Under the pieces are notes generated by a model. It saw nothing but the letters and a program-made list of their open reading frames with translations, was not told where the DNA came from and searched no databases. Shown here piece after piece: positions 38,401-48,937 of a stretch of DNA of 64,000 bases. Source of the stretch: Sitta carolinensis (taxonomy: Eukaryota > Chordata > Aves > Passeriformes > Sittidae); the NCBI GenBank assembly GCA_032173965.1, contig CM063299.1, forward strand, positions 496,001-560,000, in the 5' to 3' direction. Positions within the stretch are counted from its first letter, which is position 1. Every line of letters begins with the position of its first letter. The translations under genes were made by a program, and so were the position numbers.

Positions 38401-38719
38401 AGCTTTTCAAACCACGCCGCCTCACTCAGGAGGAGCAGCGCTGCTCAGGGCAAGGGGGAAACTGGCAAATCGTTAGGTAGGAAAGAGGAACCCCAAACTG
38501 AGAAGCAGCGTTCCAAATCCCCCCTCCCCAGCAGGAAGGGGGCCAGCCTGCAGGTGAAGCACAAGGTGCACAGCTGACAGTTCTGCGAGCCCTTAGCGCT
38601 GCCCCGTGCTCACAAATCGCTGTTTGCCCCTCGGGGGAGCCCAGTGCAGAGGGCTGGCTGCAGGCTGGGGTGCCTCGCTGCTGGCCCAGGGGCTGGCCAG
38701 GCCAGCTGCAGCTCTCTCC
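35476..38719 (-). other. Probable TNFAIP1 3' untranslated region
   Basis: Largely AT-rich unique sequence without a recognisable gene. I searched for POLDIP2, the next gene in human, and found no trace. Open frames such as the one at 37172-37540 look like chance. Confidence 0.5.
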
Positions 38720-38938
38720 CTAGTGGCCCAGCTGGCGGTCGTCGTAGGTGCTGTACCTCTTGACGTGGATGCGGCGCACGCGCTCGCGCAGCTCCAAGCC
38801 CTCGTCGTCCTCGCTGTGCGAGGCCTGGCTGCGGCTGCGGCTCGTGGCCTCCAGCAGAGAGTTGTCTGGCACTCGGGGCGTCTCGTACAGCAACACGTTG
38901 AGAGTTTCCTCATAAATCCGAGCCTCGGGGAACTCCAC
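38720..38938 (-). CDS. TNFAIP1: TNFAIP1 coding exon 6 and stop
   Basis: Encodes about residues 243-314: [20 protein letters not shown], then a Ser/Arg-rich acidic stretch, then [19 protein letters not shown] and TAG. Mammalian proteins extend about six residues further. Confidence 0.94.
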   Translation of the reverse strand: MEFPEARIYEETLNVLLYETPRVPDNSLLEATSRSRSQASHSEDDEGLELRERVRRIHVKRYSTYDDRQLGH

Positions 38939-41900
38939 CTGCAAACAACGGCACGTGTCCTGTTCCTCAGCCAGCCAGGGTAAGGACTGGAACGCACGCC
39001 CACGGGTGAAAAGGTGCCGAGCCACAAACCCACACATTCCAAAGAGAGCAAGAAGTTTCTGATAGAGGGTTACTCCCTCCACACCAGGCTGCCTCCCTCA
39101 GCTAATCTTTTAGATTGCTCTAGAAGGGAACACAGTATCTCTGATTCTTAACGTTGGACCCTGGTAACCTCAGCTGCACCACTGCAAATTAGAACTCCTG
39201 AAGTCAGAGGAACTCTGCAGGCTCATCAAGCTAATCACAACCATTTCTAAGCCTCGGCAGGGGCGGGTGAGGCTCCCTTACCTTGGTTTGCTTCTTCTCG
39301 GTGGCGTAGACGATGGAGGTGCAGCAGACCTCGGCCAGCTTGCGGCCCTGCCCGTAGAAGGACCAGCAGCAGATCTCGTCCCCGATCACGTCCTTGATGA
39401 ACAGCACTCTGCCGTTGAACCGCAGCGACAGCTTGTCAAACAGCTCGATGTTCTTCAGCAGGTTGTCATCCGAGTTACTGAAACACAGCAACAAAAGCAG
39501 GAACTGGGCTTTTCAAGCAGCCATCTCTGCCTGTTCCGGCAGCTTTCAGCACCGATCCAACTGCGGAATACAAATCAGTAGTGACTCACTGCCGCATGCT
39601 GCCAAGAAAAGAGGGGTAATAGCCCATTTCAGATACAAACACACTGCTCTGACCCCAAGAGCAAACACACCAGCCTTTAGAGGTCAACATACACAATTAA
39701 TAAGGACAGCACAATGTCCCAAACCACTTCATCAACGATCCACGCTCGAGATGATCAAACCCCTCCTCACTGCAGTTCTCTGGCTTGATGACAGCAGTAG
39801 TCCAGAGCTGGTGTGTGCTAGAAGGGCCATGTGCTCTGCATCCTGAGACATCCTGTGTCTGTCACACCACAGACACACTGCCAGGGCAAATACATTACTT
39901 AGAAAATTAAGTTTTATTTACAGACGTGCAATGTAGGGCCTTAATTACTTTTCAAAGCAAGATACAGTTGTCAAAACCCAGAAAAAAATCAAAAGAAGCC
40001 AAGTTAGATCATCCATCATCATCTTCAACTCCCATAGTCAAAGAGAAACTTTCCCACTAAAGTGAGGGGAAAAAAGAAGGGACGTACCTGGTGTAGGAGT
40101 ATTTATTGTTGCTTCTATTATACAGCAGTTTAACAACAGGCTGTTGGGAGTGAGAGAAAAGAAGAAAAGGTAAGTTCTGTGTTTCAATACATTTAGCATA
40201 AATCCACAGTTGATAAGAGCAGTTACTTTCATTGATGACTCTATCAGTCTCTCCTCTTCTTTCGGAGAGGTGATAATAGGGATGCTGCAGACAGGTTCAT
40301 ACAAGTCTTTCTTGTCCTGTTTTAATGAAAGAAGAAAGAGAGGAAATAAGAGAGAAATGCTTAAGCTGACACTGCTGCTGCTGCAGCCTGCTTCAGCCCC
40401 TCCAGCCATGTTCCCAAACGCTGTGATGCACAGGAAAGGCTCTGGGTTGCTACAGTAACCACACAGCTTACCTTGATCTGCAACCCAGAATCACAGCGGA
40501 GATTTCTCATCCCCGGAAGGCAGCAGTAATTGAAATATTGGGATGCAGGTGGATGTCCTCTGCTATAGCAAGGACAAGGTCTAGTCACACTTGGTTTAAG
40601 TGGGCTTAATATGCCATCCTTTCTTGAAGAAAAGGATACAAGGAGTCTGTAGTAGTTTTAATCAACTCAAACCACTGCACAGAAGAGCATCAGCCACTGT
40701 GAACTGAACCCCTGGCAGAACAGGATGTCACCAGCATGAGCCAGGCCTCAGGACACAGAGCAAAAACCAAACGTGGGCAGCACAGGCTGTGTCCCCAGAT
40801 CCCTCACCATTTATTTACTAAATAATATTTTAAAAATACCTTGTACATCCCAGACTTGGTGCCATCTCTAAGGCCATGAAATAATCTCTCAAGTTGTCTT
40901 AAATAAATTTTATAAGCAAAACACCCAGGAAACACTTCACAGGCTCCTTCTGTTCTTACCTGCAGGGCTGCTTGGCACATGTCCACTAAGCCCTGGATGA
41001 GATAGTATTTGGCTTCTGCCATCAATGCTTTGATCTCCTGCCTGTGTTTTGGAAGTGCAATCGTGTCATCTCTGAGATAGTTTAAAATTGTTCCAAAGTG
41101 CTTCCCACAACGATCTATAAGGATCCAGCCTGAAAAATAACCAACACATTTCAGTCACCTCAACACTAGAGGAAAAAGCTCCCTGGAGAGGTTAGCAGGT
41201 TTCCTGATACAGCTCAGGACACTTCTCCCATTTCAACCAGCAGAAGTCCCTGCTGACTTCGAGCAAACTGAAGCTGGTTCCAGAACAGAACCTGACAGTG
41301 GAGCCCCTTTGGTAGTGCCCAGATGCTCCCACTGCTTTCCAGCACCCCAAAAGCAAAGCCCCAAGCCAAAAACAGCTTCCAGCACAACGTGCTGAGATTG
41401 CTGCAAGAAGCCAACTGCAATGCTACACTGTGATGCTGGGCATCAGAAACTTCTGAGAGCCAAGGAAGGACTAGAAGAGAGAATTCACTAATGTTTGCAA
41501 CAAAAAGATTTGGGTAAGTTCTGTGGCCTAACAAGGAGGACTTGGCAATTCTCCAAACACATCTGCTGCTGCTGTTTGGAGTTAAAAAAGAGAGAGAAAT
41601 GTTCAGAAGATGCTAAGAGGCAGATCAGCCCAGAAAACACAGTGTGAGGGAAAAGCTGTTCTAGTCCCTGTGCAGAAGAAAAGACGAGGACAGACAGACC
41701 AGGAGGAAGCACAGAAGGGATGAAACAGAGGAAACAGTAGCAAAAGGACAAATTCTTGCAATTTTACAAAATCCCTTAAGTCACATTCCCTAAGGAAACA
41801 GGATGTCTGACTGCTGCCAAACAATAGCAGTGTAGGATGCACACACACACAAGGCTTAGTACAGTGCAAAACTCTTTCCCATAATGTGGAAGGCAGGAAA

Positions 41901-42776
41901 AAAAGTGCTATTTTGGAATCTAGGTACAGAAAACAACCTAGGAAAGCAAGCTAAACGCCTGCTAGACTCTCCAGCTGGAGCTATCAGAATAGGACTCTCA
42001 TTTTTCAATTCAGACTGAGGCTCTTACACAAAACTGGCTGTTCTGCCCTTTATAATTTATCAGGGATTTAAAATATCCTGTGTCCAGCTGGAAGTGACAC
42101 ACTGCCTGGCTGATTCCTAAACATTGTCATGGCACCATGAGCCACGACTGAAACATGCTGCTCAGGAGAAGGGGATAAAAAAGCTTTTCTCAACAAAGCA
42201 AGGCTGGCTATTCTGAGCCTCAAAGCTGAAAACTGCACGTCCCTCCCTACGCGCGTGGTTTGAATAATGCCACTGCTCACTGTGACAGAAATGACAACCC
42301 ACAGACTGTCTGTTCAGTCTGTACACCACCACCACCAAGCTGCTCACCAGCTGTGAGGGCAGGAAAGAGGACCAGTCCTTCCCCAGTTCACTTGAGTAAC
42401 AAAACCAGGTATTTCTATAAAGCCAAAGCATTGCTAGCACCAACAGGACTTGGCTGCCTAACATTCCAAGTTATTTTTGGCATATATCATTAACAGAGTA
42501 AAGCCACCACCAAACCCCAGCTGTTTTACAAAAGACAGCCACGAAAGCAGTTCCCTTACCTTCCTTGTCGGTGAGCACCTCCATCCTGCCGCTGAACATG
42601 GCCTTGAGCATGGTGTCGTGCCTGGTGAGCACCTGCACCGTGGTGTAGTACAGGGAGCCCCCGACGTTGAGCCGCACGTACTTGTTCCCCAGGCTGCCGC
42701 CCTTGAGCCCGCCGGCCTTGGGCTTGTGGCCCGCGGCCGGGCACAGGGCGCTGCCCAGGCACGTGTCCCCCGACAT
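38720..42776 (-). CDS. TNFAIP1: TNFAIP1 (BACURD2), BTB adaptor of the CUL3 ubiquitin ligase, whole coding span
   Basis: Six exons join in frame to 945 bases (314 residues; human has 316). The BTB/T1 domain (about residues 28-97) contains [20 protein letters not shown] and [18 protein letters not shown]. The C-terminal half carries [20 protein letters not shown] and the tail [18 protein letters not shown]. The family member tethers substrates such as RhoA to CUL3 and so affects actin and cell migration; it also binds PCNA and DNA polymerase delta. KCTD10 and KCTD13 are close paralogues, but linkage to IFT20 and TMEM97 supports TNFAIP1. The chosen ATG (42776-42774) opens with MSGDTCL as in mammals. 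The protein stops right after GH, about six residues before the mammalian end. Confidence 0.95.
39282..39477 (-). CDS. TNFAIP1: TNFAIP1 coding exon 5
   Basis: Encodes about residues 177-242: [20 protein letters not shown], then [20 protein letters not shown] and ATEKKQTK, the conserved C-terminal beta-rich domain. Confidence 0.95.
40088..40140 (-). CDS. TNFAIP1: TNFAIP1 coding exon 4 (53 bp)
   Basis: This short exon encodes [17 protein letters not shown], about residues 160-176. Acceptor CCAACAG and donor CAG|GTACGT are clear. Confidence 0.93.
40227..40316 (-). CDS. TNFAIP1: TNFAIP1 coding exon 3
   Basis: Encodes about residues 130-159: [20 protein letters not shown] then [10 protein letters not shown]. 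Acceptor AAACAG and donor AAA|GTAACT. Confidence 0.94.
40960..41129 (-). CDS. TNFAIP1: TNFAIP1 coding exon 2
   Basis: Encodes about residues 73-129: [20 protein letters not shown] then [20 protein letters not shown], completing the BTB domain and the helices used for CUL3 contact. Confidence 0.95.
42560..42776 (-). CDS. TNFAIP1: TNFAIP1 coding exon 1
   Basis: Encodes residues 1-72: [16 protein letters not shown], a Gly/Lys-rich linker, then the first two thirds of the BTB fold. Donor is GAAG|GTAAGG. A possible acceptor CTGCAG lies 25 bp upstream of the ATG, so a non-coding 5' exon is likely. Confidence 0.94.
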
Positions 42777-42891
42777 GTCCTTCTGGAGGTAGATGACCAC
42801 CCTGCAGCGCGTGGGCCGGGCCGGCCCCGCCGTGGTGCCGCGCTCACGCCTCGGCGGCCCGGGCTGGCGGGGCAGGGGCCGGCATCACCTC

Positions 42892-43411
42892 GGGGGCAGC
42901 GCCCTGGGGGCAGCAGGGCCTGGGGTCAGCAGAGACTGGGGGGCAGCACGGCCTGGGGTCAGCAGAGACCGGGGGGACAGCAGAGACTGGGGGGCAGCAG
43001 AGACCGGGGGGGCAGCAGAGACTGGGGGGCAGCAGAGACCGGGGGGCAGCACGGCCTGGGGGGCAGCAGAGACCGTGGGGCAGCACGGCCTGGGGGGCAG
43101 CAGGGCCTGGGGGGCAGCAGAGACCGGGGGGGCAGCAGAGACTGGGGGGCAGCAGAGACCGGGGGGCAGCACGGCCTGGGGGGCAGCAGAGACCTGGGGG
43201 GCAGCAGAGACCGGGGGGCAGCAGGACCGGGGGGCAGCAGGGCCTGGGGGGCAGCAGGGCCTGGGGGGCAGCAGGGACCGGGGGGCAGCAGAGACGGGGG
43301 CAGCAGAGACTTGGGGGCAGCAGAGACGGGGGGCAGCAGGACCTGGGGGGCAGCACGGCCTGGGGGGCAGCAGGGCCTGGGGGGCAGCAGGGCCTGGGGG
43401 GCAGCAGGGCC
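42892..43411. repeat. G-run minisatellite upstream of TNFAIP1
   Basis: Units of about 18 bp alternate between GGGGGGCAGCAGAGACCG and GGGGGGCAGCACGGCCTG, more than 25 copies. G5-6 runs on the plus strand recur every 12 bases or so. The array begins about 115 bp upstream of the TNFAIP1 ATG, in the probable first intron or promoter. Confidence 0.95.
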
Positions 43412-44570
43412 ACTTCACACACAGACGTGGATGTCACCCTGCGGAAGAGACACTTCCTGAGGACACGGCTACACGCATCCTGACAAAACACGATTTTTCA
43501 GGCAATTCATGCAGCCAGGTTATCGCTGCGTCACATTCCTGAGGCACGTGAAACTCTTCCAACTTCCTGTTATTGTACCTCCAGCCAGCACTGCGAGCAC
43601 CACAGAGCACTGAGGGCCCGGCTCAAACGCTGCTGGAAATCAGTTCCCCCTCGGCTTCCCAAGAGAGCTCAACTCTCTCTGAGTCCAGCTGAAGAGCCTC
43701 CTGCCCCTCCTGCAGCTGGGGCGTGCGTGCATCCCCCCCGAGCAAAGGTCGCTGATGCTGGTTTAACAGGAGACACAAATGTCTCTTCAAATGTCTCAAC
43801 ACTGAAAAGATGGAGCACGGGGTTCTATCTTCTGGTAACTGTTCTCATTCAAAACTCTTGTTCCTCCATCCTGGAGCCCTGACCAGCGAACGTAGTTCTA
43901 ATTTGAAAAGAAAATAAACTCCCCACAACGTAAACCACTGTTTGTCACTGATGTTCCGCCTTGCTTTGAACCCTCGAAATCCCCTTTTTAGAACAGTGGC
44001 GTGTTTTTAACAGCAGGCACACGGAGCCTGTGAGGAGCCAGCCTGTCCGACCGAGCTCCTCAGCAGAGGCCGCGGTCAGTTCTGTGTCCCCGGGCAGTTT
44101 GTCACTGCTCTGACCCAAGAACGAAGCTGAACATGAGCAAAGAACATAAAGCCCCTGCTCAGCCAGCGCAACTCCTGCAAGTGGTACTGAGGAGCTGTGA
44201 GGCCTCTGCTGTAAACAGCGCGAGATCTTTAATGACCCCTTTAGACACGACCGAAAATTCCCCGCATCCCTTCCCGTCCCTTCCTTCCTGCCCGACTGGA
44301 GGCAGGCCGGGCTGCGGAACAACGGCCCCGCAACGGGACCCGTTCCTGCCCAGCACCGCCGGGAAAAGGAGCGGCCCGACCGGCTCGGGGGAGCCGGGGG
44401 AGCCCGAGGGTACCGGGGGAGAACGGCAACCCGCCCCGCACACGGATCACACCGGCCCGGGTCACAGGGAGCGGCCCGCGGGCCCTGCCCGGGCCCTGCC
44501 CGGCTGCACGGCCCGGGCCGGGCTGCGTCCGCCCCGGACACCGGGGAAGGGAACAGAGGCGGCCCGGCCC

Positions 44571-44666
44571 GGCCCCGCTCACAGTCCCGCTGCCGGCCCC
44601 GCTCACGGTCCCGCTCCCGGCCCCGCTCACGGTCCCGCTCCCGGCCCCGCTCACGGTCCCGTTCCC
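44571..44666. repeat. 24-bp tandem repeat, four copies
   Basis: Four copies of a 24-bp unit that starts GGCCCCGCTCACGGTC and ends with CCGCTCCC, each differing by at most a few bases. It lies in the divergent promoter. Confidence 0.93.
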
Positions 44667-44895
44667 GGCTCGGCTCGGCTCGGCCCGGCCCGGCCCCGCT
44701 CCGAGCCCCAGCCCCGCTCCCGGCCCGGCCTCCCTCACTCACCCGCCGCCGGGGCCGCCCCTCAGCCCGGCCCGCCCCGGAACCGCTGGCCCGGAAGCGT
44801 TCGCGGCTCCCGCGGGCCCAGCGCGGCCGGAGGCGGGGCCGGGCCGGCGGGGCCGGGAGGAGCCGGAGACCCGGCGGTGGGAGCTGAGCCCGCGG

Positions 44896-45436
44896 CCGGC
44901 TCGGATCGGCTCGGCCCCGCTCGGCCCCGCTCGGCCCCGCTCGGCTCGGCTCGGCCCGTCTCGGCCCCGCTCGGCTCGGCTCGGCCCCGCTCGGCTCGGC
45001 TCGGCTCGGCTCGGCCCCGCCGGCGTTCGGCTCGGCTCGGCCCCGCTCGGCTCGGCCCGGCCCCGCTCGGCTCGGCTCGGCCCCGCTCGGCTCGGCTCGG
45101 CCCCGTCTCGGCCCCGCTCGGCTCGGCTCGGCCCCGCTCGGCTCGGCTCGGCTCGGCTCGGCCCCGCTCGGCTCGGCCCGGCTCGCCGGCCCGCTCGGCT
45201 CGGCCCTCGGCCCTCGGTTCGGCTCGGCCCGGCCCCGCTCGGCTCGGCTCGGCCCCGCTCGGCCCCGCTCGGCTCGGCTCGGCCCCGCTCGGCCCCGCTC
45301 GGCCCCGTTCGGCTCGGCTCGGCCCCGCTCGGCCCCGCTCGGCTCGGCTCGGCCCCGCTCGGCCCCGCTCGGCCCCGCTCGGCCCCGTTCGGCTCGGCCC
45401 GGCCCCGCTCGGCCCCGCTCGGCCCCGCTCGGCTGT
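44896..45436. repeat. Pentamer-based GC repeat abutting the IFT20 start
   Basis: About 540 bp built almost wholly of the pentamers CTCGG and CCCCG, mostly as GGCTCGGCTCGGCCCCGCTC-like blocks. It ends six bases before the IFT20 ATG. Long false open frames on both strands come from the absence of stop codons. Confidence 0.95.
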
Positions 45437-45442
45437 CCCGCC

Positions 45443-45569
45443 ATGGCGCAGGCGGCGCTGGGCGCGGCCGGGCTGCACTTTGACGAGCTGACCAAGCTGC
45501 GGGTGCTGGAGCCCGAGGTGGCGGCGCAGACGGCGCAGCTCCGCGAGGAGTGCCGGGCCTTCGTGGACA
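45443..45569 (+). CDS. IFT20: IFT20 exon 1
   Basis: Encodes residues 1-42: [20 protein letters not shown] then ECRAFVD. The donor A|GTGAGT splits a Lys codon. Confidence 0.96.
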
Positions 45570-46948
45570 GTGAGTGCGGGCCGGGCCTCGCCCTCTCATC
45601 CCCACATCTTACAGCGTGGCTGCCTGCGGTAAACTCCAAACGCACAGCTGCCTCTAAGAACTGTACGACAAAGCAGGAGCGTTAGATCTCTTTAGGACAG
45701 TTCTGGGTATCGCTTGACAGGTTTTTTTCTTTACAGAAACAGCAGAATTTCAGAAAATAGTGGGCAGCCTGGTTGAGCTCGTTGACCAACTGGCCAAAGC
45801 TGCAGAAAGTGAGAAGATGAAGGTACTGTGCTGTTCATTCCTGCTTCTTGTGTGCCCAGTGCCTTGTGGGGCCTCTCTGTCCCTCCCTCCCTTTACAGCA
45901 GAAGCAGCCGTTCTCAGTCAGCATCCTGCTGGCATTTCCCTGGGATTAACCAGGCCTTTTTAATTGACAATAATGATAATATTAATCGATACTAATGAAG
46001 CCTATGACAGTGTCACATTACTCCCAGTTCTGCTCTCCCTGCTTGTCTGTATTTCTGCACAGAAACAGAGTGGTTTTTAATCACTCCATCTTGGTAAAAC
46101 TTGTCCTCCAGAGGCAGGAGAGGCCTCTGGAGGCTGAGCTAGTCTGGCTGCAGGAGCAGCACCCAGTTTGTGTGTTCCAGAGGAGTCACTGCCTTTGTTC
46201 CTGGCGAGGCCTCACCCTGCCCAGTCCCAGCAAGCCCTCAGGAGCACAGCATCACCCTCCCTTACTGCTGGCATGGCTGAACCTGCTGGGAGGGAAAGGG
46301 GCCAAAGGAGTTCACCAAAACCCCTCCACACATGCCTGTCCTGTCCTGCCAGGCCATCGGGGCACGCAACCTGCTGAAGTCGATCGCAAAGCAGAGAGAG
46401 GCTCAGGAGCAGCAGCTCCAGGCTTTGATAGCTGAGAAAAAGATGCAGCTGGAAAGGTGAGTTTTGTGTTCAGTGCTCTGGGGTGTTGTGCAGGCTGGAA
46501 AGGCTCAGGGCTGCCTGCCTGTGCTGTGGGACCCTTGGCTGCACCAAAGGGGAGTCTGGCCAGAGCACACAGGAAGAATGCCACAGGTCTGGGGTTACCT
46601 TCGGGTCCTGCAGTGAACCGAAGAAGGTTCATCCCTGAGGACTGCAGGGCTGAACAGAGGCAGCACGAGCTAGGGCAGTGCAGAACTCACAGACACGTGC
46701 AGCAGGCTCGTGTCTGGCTGGTAAGGGCCCTTTAGAGCTGCTCAGTGTGGCTCAGGCAGCTGCTGCTTACAGGTGACTCACACAGGTAGCCCAGCTCCCC
46801 TCCCGGGCTCTGCCCTGACCCTTCTCCCTCGGCTGGGGGTCCTGGACCCTCTGCTTTGTCTCGCAGGTACCGGATCGAGTACGAGACTCTCTGCAAAATC
46901 GAAGCGGACCAGAATGAGTTCATCGACCAGTTCATCTTCCAGAAATAG
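45443..46948 (+). CDS. IFT20: IFT20, intraflagellar transport protein 20, whole coding span
   Basis: Exons 45443-45569, 45737-45822, 46353-46456 and 46867-46948 join to 399 bases, 132 residues plus stop, the same length as human IFT20. It is a small, largely coiled-coil protein ([20 protein letters not shown] at the N-terminus, [20 protein letters not shown] in the middle, [20 protein letters not shown] near the end). IFT20 is the IFT-B subunit that also sits on the Golgi, held by GMAP210, and sorts membrane proteins to the primary cilium. The start has a strong context (CCGCCATGG). It converges on TMEM97. Confidence 0.97.
45737..45822 (+). CDS. IFT20: IFT20 exon 2
   Basis: Encodes about residues 43-71: [20 protein letters not shown] then AAESEKMK. 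Acceptor CTTTACAG and donor AAG|GTACTG. Confidence 0.96.
46353..46456 (+). CDS. IFT20: IFT20 exon 3
   Basis: Encodes about residues 72-106: [20 protein letters not shown] then [14 protein letters not shown], the coiled-coil core. Acceptor CTGCCAG and donor AAAG|GTGAGT. Confidence 0.96.
46867..46948 (+). CDS. IFT20: IFT20 exon 4 and stop
   Basis: Encodes the last 27 residues ([20 protein letters not shown] then QFIFQK) and TAG at 46946-46948. Confidence 0.96.
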
Positions 46949-47275
46949 AGGATTTTAAGATAAAAACCAGCTCACATAGAAACTTGATCATTCCAGAATC
47001 TTGAGAATTTCAGAAATATGCAATTTCCACTGTGCAGGAGTGCAGATGGTTTGTACAGTGGCGGGGCTGTACCTCGGAGTGCACCGTGGCAATAAGGAGG
47101 GCTGACAGCTCACAGCTGCACAGACTGGCCTTTGATTTTATACCAGATTTGTACAGTCAGTAGTTCTAATTCAAATTACAGTTGAATTAATGCTACTGGT
47201 GCTTTGCTGTGTCTCTTTTTGAACTCTATAGCTCTTTCGTAAAAATCAGAAAATAAATTATTGTTCTCAGACTCT
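46949..47275 (+). other. IFT20 3' untranslated region
   Basis: Short AT-rich 3' UTR that ends shortly after an AATAAA at 47252-47257. From there to the inferred TMEM97 3' end there are about 670 bp with no recognisable gene. Confidence 0.7.
47252..47257 (+). terminator. IFT20 polyadenylation signal AATAAA
   Basis: Canonical hexamer about 300 bp after the IFT20 stop codon, followed by T/G-rich sequence. Confidence 0.7.
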
Positions 47276-47964
47276 CTGGCTGTACCAGAATTAGTTGATC
47301 CTGCTCTCTTATTTTTCAGTGTAAGGGTTTACACACGAGCAGCAGTGTTGGATCTATATCACTTATGTTACTTTTTCTACAGAATTAGAAAAAAAAGACA
47401 GTAATGTATGATTTCCAGAATGGACCAATTACAGACACAAAAAAGCAGAAACTACACGAGAATTAAGAACTTTGAACTGTTCCTGAGGAATGTCCATTCA
47501 GGACTGTTGTAACATGAGAGCTGAATCCTTTCATGGGCATTATTAGGATGGAACAGCAGACTGATGAGGGAAACCATTCCAAGTGTCAGTGACACCAGGA
47601 GTGCACAAACTATATATAAACTATAAATGCAAGTGTGAACTCAAGCCTCGTGTTGAAGTGCAAATAGATGCATTTTGTGTATGTCTTTAGCAGTTCAGTG
47701 TGGAAATGTTGCCCTTTCCAAAGCCTGGGGAAGGCTTCCACTTTACACAGTGAAGTCTAAAATGTACCAGCAGTGCCTGAGCAGCTTCACGGGGCCCGTC
47801 ACCTCCCCAGGCTCCAGATCAGAACCAACCCCAACCACAGAACTGGCTGCACTTGTAACTTAAGCATGGATTTACTTTGTGAACTCTCCACCATCTCATG
47901 GTCACTCTAAGTTCCTTCAGCCATTCTCTGAAGAAGACTGAATGCAGTTTAATGCGTTTAGTAA

Positions 47965-47970
47965 TTTATT
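47965..47970 (-). terminator. Candidate TMEM97 polyadenylation signal AATAAA
   Basis: Minus-strand AATAAA about 720 bp past the TMEM97 stop. It is the best placed signal before the IFT20 3' end. Confidence 0.5.
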
Positions 47971-48686
47971 TCCATATCAGAAATGATTTTAAGAAGAAAG
48001 AAATTTCCAACTCCTTGGTTACAATTCCCGAAGCACTTCAGAATTCTCTAGGCAGTACTCCTGGTTGTCAAGGGTAACTTTAAGCATTCATAAATCCAGA
48101 TTTTGGCACATTTATCATTGGTCAGACATTTATAATTATTCAAAATGAAGCAGAGCAAAGGCAGTGGAAATTTTAAAGGAAGGGGCGAGGAAGTTAAGAA
48201 TCATGATGTTATTTGAAATGCTTCAGAAGAACAGCTTTACAAATCTCTGTGTAATGAATGGGTTGGGGATTCTTCAGAATATGTGGCTGGAAGACAGATT
48301 TCCTACTTGAATGGTATCCAAACAGTCATCTTGGAAAAGGGACCTTGGAAGAACAGTAACAGCTGCAGAGTGTGAGTGAGTGAGTGTGTGTGTGTGTGTG
48401 TGTGTCCCCTCACAGAGTCACACATCCAAGGGTTAAAAGTCCATTTCCCTGGGAGAGAGGCCCTGCACAGACCCGACCCCAGGCTGGCCCAGGCCCCTGC
48501 CAGAGCTGTGAGTGGTGGGAGCTGGGCTGTGCACTCCAACCAATTCCCTTTTTCCTCGCAGCGGCCAGCGCTCTGGGAGAGCCACTGCAGCCAACACGAG
48601 GGAGACGTTTGTGCCAGAGGACTCCACCAGCGTAGGGTCGGAACCAAATGCAGCACAGGTGTGGTGTGTACGACTTCCAGAGCCTG
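47971..48686 (-). other. TMEM97 3' untranslated region
   Basis: Unique sequence on the transcribed strand after the TMEM97 stop. It holds a GT/GA microsatellite at 48370-48405 and no recognisable coding segment. Confidence 0.55.
48370..48405. repeat. GT microsatellite
   Basis: A short (GTGA)n run passes into an uninterrupted (GT)n of about ten repeats, inside the TMEM97 3' UTR. It is likely to be length-polymorphic. Confidence 0.9.
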
Positions 48687-48937
48687 CTACTTCCTTTTCC
48701 TCTTCTCCACGTGTTTGTAGTGGGGGTTGCAGAGCATGGTGAACAGGAGCAGCAGTGGGATCAGCAGGTAGGGCAGGTAGATGGAGAGCAGCACGAGGCG
48801 CTGGCGCAGCGTCTCAGGGCCCGCGTGCTCCGACTTGGAGAAGTCGTGGAACAGGATGTGGGCCAGGATGGCAAACACAGAGGTGGCTACATGGGTGGAG
48901 TAGATAATGGCAGGCGTCCTGATCCATCTGCAGCCAC
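48687..48937 (-). CDS. TMEM97: TMEM97 exon 3 and stop
   Basis: Encodes about residues 89-171: GCRWIRTPAIIYSTHVATSV, then FSKSEHAGPETLRQRLVLLS, the last membrane segment and the EKRKRK tail. Stop TAG at 48689-48687. Confidence 0.95.

Larger units (their letters stand above)
44260..45442. promoter_or_regulatory. Divergent TNFAIP1/IFT20 promoter region, CpG island
   Basis: Extremely CpG- and GC-rich sequence lies between the two head-to-head genes. In human these genes are also divergent. No TATA box is evident and the start sites cannot be placed. Most of the IFT20-proximal half is tandem repeat. Confidence 0.6.

Noticed and set aside
35476..38719. POLDIP2 or another gene between SGSM2 and TNFAIP1
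   Set aside because: No exon with recognisable protein text on either strand.
43945..45645. Open frames of 450-566 codons across the IFT20/TNFAIP1 promoter
   Set aside because: Translation of the CTCGG/CCCCG pentamer array. No domain, and codon content follows the repeat in every frame.
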